Translations under genes and position numbers: made by a program
From: Ecdyonurus torrentis
Lineage: Eukaryota; Arthropoda; Insecta; Ephemeroptera; Heptageniidae
Assembly (NCBI GenBank): GCA_949318235.1
Contig: OX439136.1
Span: 9,617,635 to 9,681,634 of the forward strand
Direction of reading: 5' to 3'
DNA: 64,000 bases
The notes under the pieces: generated by a model
The model's input: only the letters and a program-made list of their open reading frames with translations
Database searches by the model: none
Told to the model about the DNA's origin: nothing
Shown here: positions 50,011 through 64,000 of the stretch, piece by piece
Layout: every line of letters begins with the position of its first letter
How positions within the stretch are numbered: the first letter of the stretch is position 1

Positions 50011-51354
50011 CTAGAGATGTAAAAGGAAATGCATGATTATAAGTCTACAGGTCAAGCGGCTTAATATATAGAGAGTTGTAAAGATCAATCGTAGGTCAAA
50101 GGCAAATACTGTCCTCTCACCTATGTATGGCATATCGTGATACATATGCATATGTTAGAAAGTAAATCGTTGTCCTTTACATGTTTTCTGAATCCCTGTA
50201 TAAATGTGTAAACAAGCATGATTCAAACATTTACACTCTAGTGCCACAATTGGCAGCTAAAACTACTATTACATATACTGCTTCATAATTGGTTTGAGGT
50301 ATTGTTATCACCTGAGGGTAAGAATTCAGAGTGTTTATCTCTGTTTATGTCATACATTATATCGTTTCTGATCTTTAGTCAGCCTTATCATAATATAGTT
50401 CAGAAAGCCACCAAACGTATCATTGTGTTCTCCCTAGAGAGGAAAATTTAACTCGTGTGTCTAAAAAAATCAGCCAAGACTAGGAAGACATGTAAGGGAC
50501 ATTGGGAGTAAATTGAAATAAGTTGGAGAAAATAATACACAAAAATGTAAAGGTGAAAAAGTTTATTCGATACATAATTATTATTACACAGAACTAATTT
50601 AAATAACAAAAATTCGTATTTTCTATCTTTATTCCTGAAAAAATCATTCACCATAAACTATTATTATGAAGAATAAAAATATATTAATTTTTAGATCTCA
50701 AAAAATTTATTATAGCAAAAATATAAACTGAATAAGAAGTTTCCATGAAAACTTTTTTCTTTTTTTAAAAATACCAATTTGAACTTATTTAAACAAACTT
50801 CATTCACAATAATATTATTTTATCTTATAATTAATAAACAATACTTATTATTAAAAACTATTAAACAATATGATAATGATCACATGAATGATATAATATG
50901 CAAACGAAAAAAACTTGAAAATTCAAGATTTTTTTTTTAAAAAAAATCCCGCCTGAACAGCAAAAATATTTTCAGAAATATTTTTCTGAAAGGTGCTGCC
51001 TTGTGCGGTGTATAAATGAAACTTAAATATTTTTTCAAATGCATATTTTGCACAATTTTGTAAAGGCACAAATGAATTATTTAAAAAAAAAAAGAAATAA
51101 GTTTAATTAGACATTAAAAGTAGTATGAGGTATATTATATACAAAATAGCATACGTATTAATTAATTAAACAATAATATATTCAAATTTGATAGCCATAT
51201 TAATTAAGATAATAATATTGAGCAAAAATTAATATAATTATAAACGTAAATTTTCCATGTGAAATTATTGCACTTTTTTTTTTCTTATTTTTTTTTTACA
51301 ATCCTTTGGTAGCTATGCTTGTTTGAAAAATAATCAGAAATAGCATAATATTGA

Positions 51355-51696
51355 TTAAGGAAGTAGGGCACTGACGTCGGCCATTAGATTCAAACTTTTA
51401 TCGTCAATTTTTTTTTGAAATTTTGCACAATAATACTTCAGTTTCAGAAAATATCAAATATACAAAAATTTTGGTGGTCACCGTGCAAATTATTTTTATA
51501 TGATTTTTTTTTAACTTTTAAGCCCATAAGGCCCAATGTTAATTTCAATATTTTTGTTTTCTTTTTTTCGGGACAGCCAAACATCATGAAATTTTTATCA
51601 CGGCTAGGTGTGACCCTTAGCTATACAATGACACCAAATTTAGACCCAAAACACTTCTAGTTTTTGCGATATAAGGTCGGTACCCTACTCCCTTAA
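51355..51696 (+). mobile_element. Family B element with intact termini
   Basis: TTAA bounds both ends (51355-51358 and 51693-51696). The termini read TTAAGGAAGTAGGGCACTGA and, in reverse complement, TTAAGGGAGTAGGGTACCGA. The length is 342 bp. The interior is a diverged match to 7980-8313 and 26214-26545. Confidence 0.8.
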
Positions 51697-52497
51697 ATAA
51701 ATGATATTAAGAAATGGAGAGAGTGAGAGAGGCACAATAAATTTCAACTTATGAATAATGATTTTTTTTTTTAAGAAACAATTTTCGTATTATTTTATAA
51801 GAAATGAACACGTAAAGCACTTGCACTTTTTTCCTGTATCATTACTCCCCCCCCCCCCCCCCCCCCCCAACTTGCACGGTTTTATGGATGAATTTTAATG
51901 CATTGATGATTTTTAAATACATTTTATTTAAATTAAACCCAAAGTTACCATTGCTAATTTTAATGTATTTTTTAAAAAACATATTTTTCATCTTCTTTTT
52001 CTTTTTTCTTCCCATTTTTTTCTTCTTTTTTTTTCCCCCTTCGTCTTTTTTCTTTTCATATTTCCATAGAACCTATTTGTTTACATTTTTTGTTAAATAA
52101 TATTAATATCCAAACTATGAAAACACAGTATCACTTTCTTTACTTAAATATATGATGGTTTTATTATTATTGTTACTATTATTTTATTTATTTTATATAA
52201 AGGCAAGCAGTTCATATTATTACAAAAATTGTATAAAAAAAAGTAAATAAAATATATTCTTAAAAATATGACGAATTAAAATTAGTTCATATTTATTACA
52301 TATAAAATAGCACTAGAAAAAAAAGTCACTTTTTTTTTTATATTCACACACAAAATTTGACTAATATATAAAAAAATTAATTTTTTGTCAGTCATTATAT
52401 ATTTTTATTTTTGAATGAGAAATATATATAAAACACATTGCGCACATTTTCTTTTTAAGCGCCTGCGCTTTAAAATTTTCGAGCACCATATTATATT
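51697..52497. other. 3' flank of the elongase gene
   Basis: It contains a C homopolymer (51847-51868), T/C-rich tracts (51990-52070) and, for the minus strand, an AATAAA poly(A) signal at 52404-52409 (TTTATT on the plus strand), about 90 bases past the elongase stop. No gene was seen. Confidence 0.5.

Positions 52498-64000
<11,503 letters not shown>

Larger units (their letters stand above)
46671..51354. other. Intergenic region between NDUFB7 and the elongase
   Basis: A candidate NDUFB7 poly(A) signal is AATAAA at 47334-47339. The region holds an (AG)n run, several foldback elements, a possible retroelement fossil and A homopolymers (49406-49430). No intact gene was seen. Confidence 0.55.

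Overview
This window is nuclear DNA from an arthropod, most probably a pancrustacean (insect or crustacean). Three RR-2 cuticle protein genes (a chitin-binding family of arthropods), spliced genes with GT-AG introns, an intronic AT-rich background and very dense microsatellites all point that way. I cannot name the species. Base composition looks near 27% GC by eye. The GC-rich patches are mostly cuticle protein exons and transposon pieces.

Layout. From 900 to 12,700 there is a tandem duplication of a two-gene cassette. Each unit has a six-exon bZIP transcription factor gene on the plus strand (1298-4813 and 7756-11800) facing a two-exon cuticle protein gene on the minus strand (5080-5791 and 12061-12674). 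A third cuticle gene (16237-17345, minus) has no bZIP partner. From 17.6 to 31.2 kb I see no convincing gene, only microsatellites, miniature transposons and a 200-base assembly gap at 22674. From 31193 to 37656 lies a seven-exon BDH1-like short-chain dehydrogenase on the plus strand. NDUFB7, a complex I accessory subunit, occupies 40174-46670 on the plus strand in three exons, with a 2.5 kb transposon in its second intron. After a gene-free stretch, the last five exons of a fatty acid elongase (ELOVL) lie on the minus strand from 52498 to the end of the window, and its 5' part lies beyond 64000.

The genes do not form one pathway. The cuticle genes supply exoskeleton protein. The dehydrogenase, the complex I subunit and the elongase belong to general lipid and energy metabolism. 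The bZIP pair belongs by its basic region to the PAR/NFIL3 group.

The most striking feature is the number of foldback and miniature inverted-repeat elements. At least eight families can be recognised by comparing copies within the window. Two families insert at TTAA, and at least one inserts at TA. Several are nested. In one case the duplicated bZIP gene supplies the matching unoccupied site, so the target duplication can be read directly. I found no CRISPR array, rRNA or tRNA gene, and nothing I could defend as a wholly new biological system.
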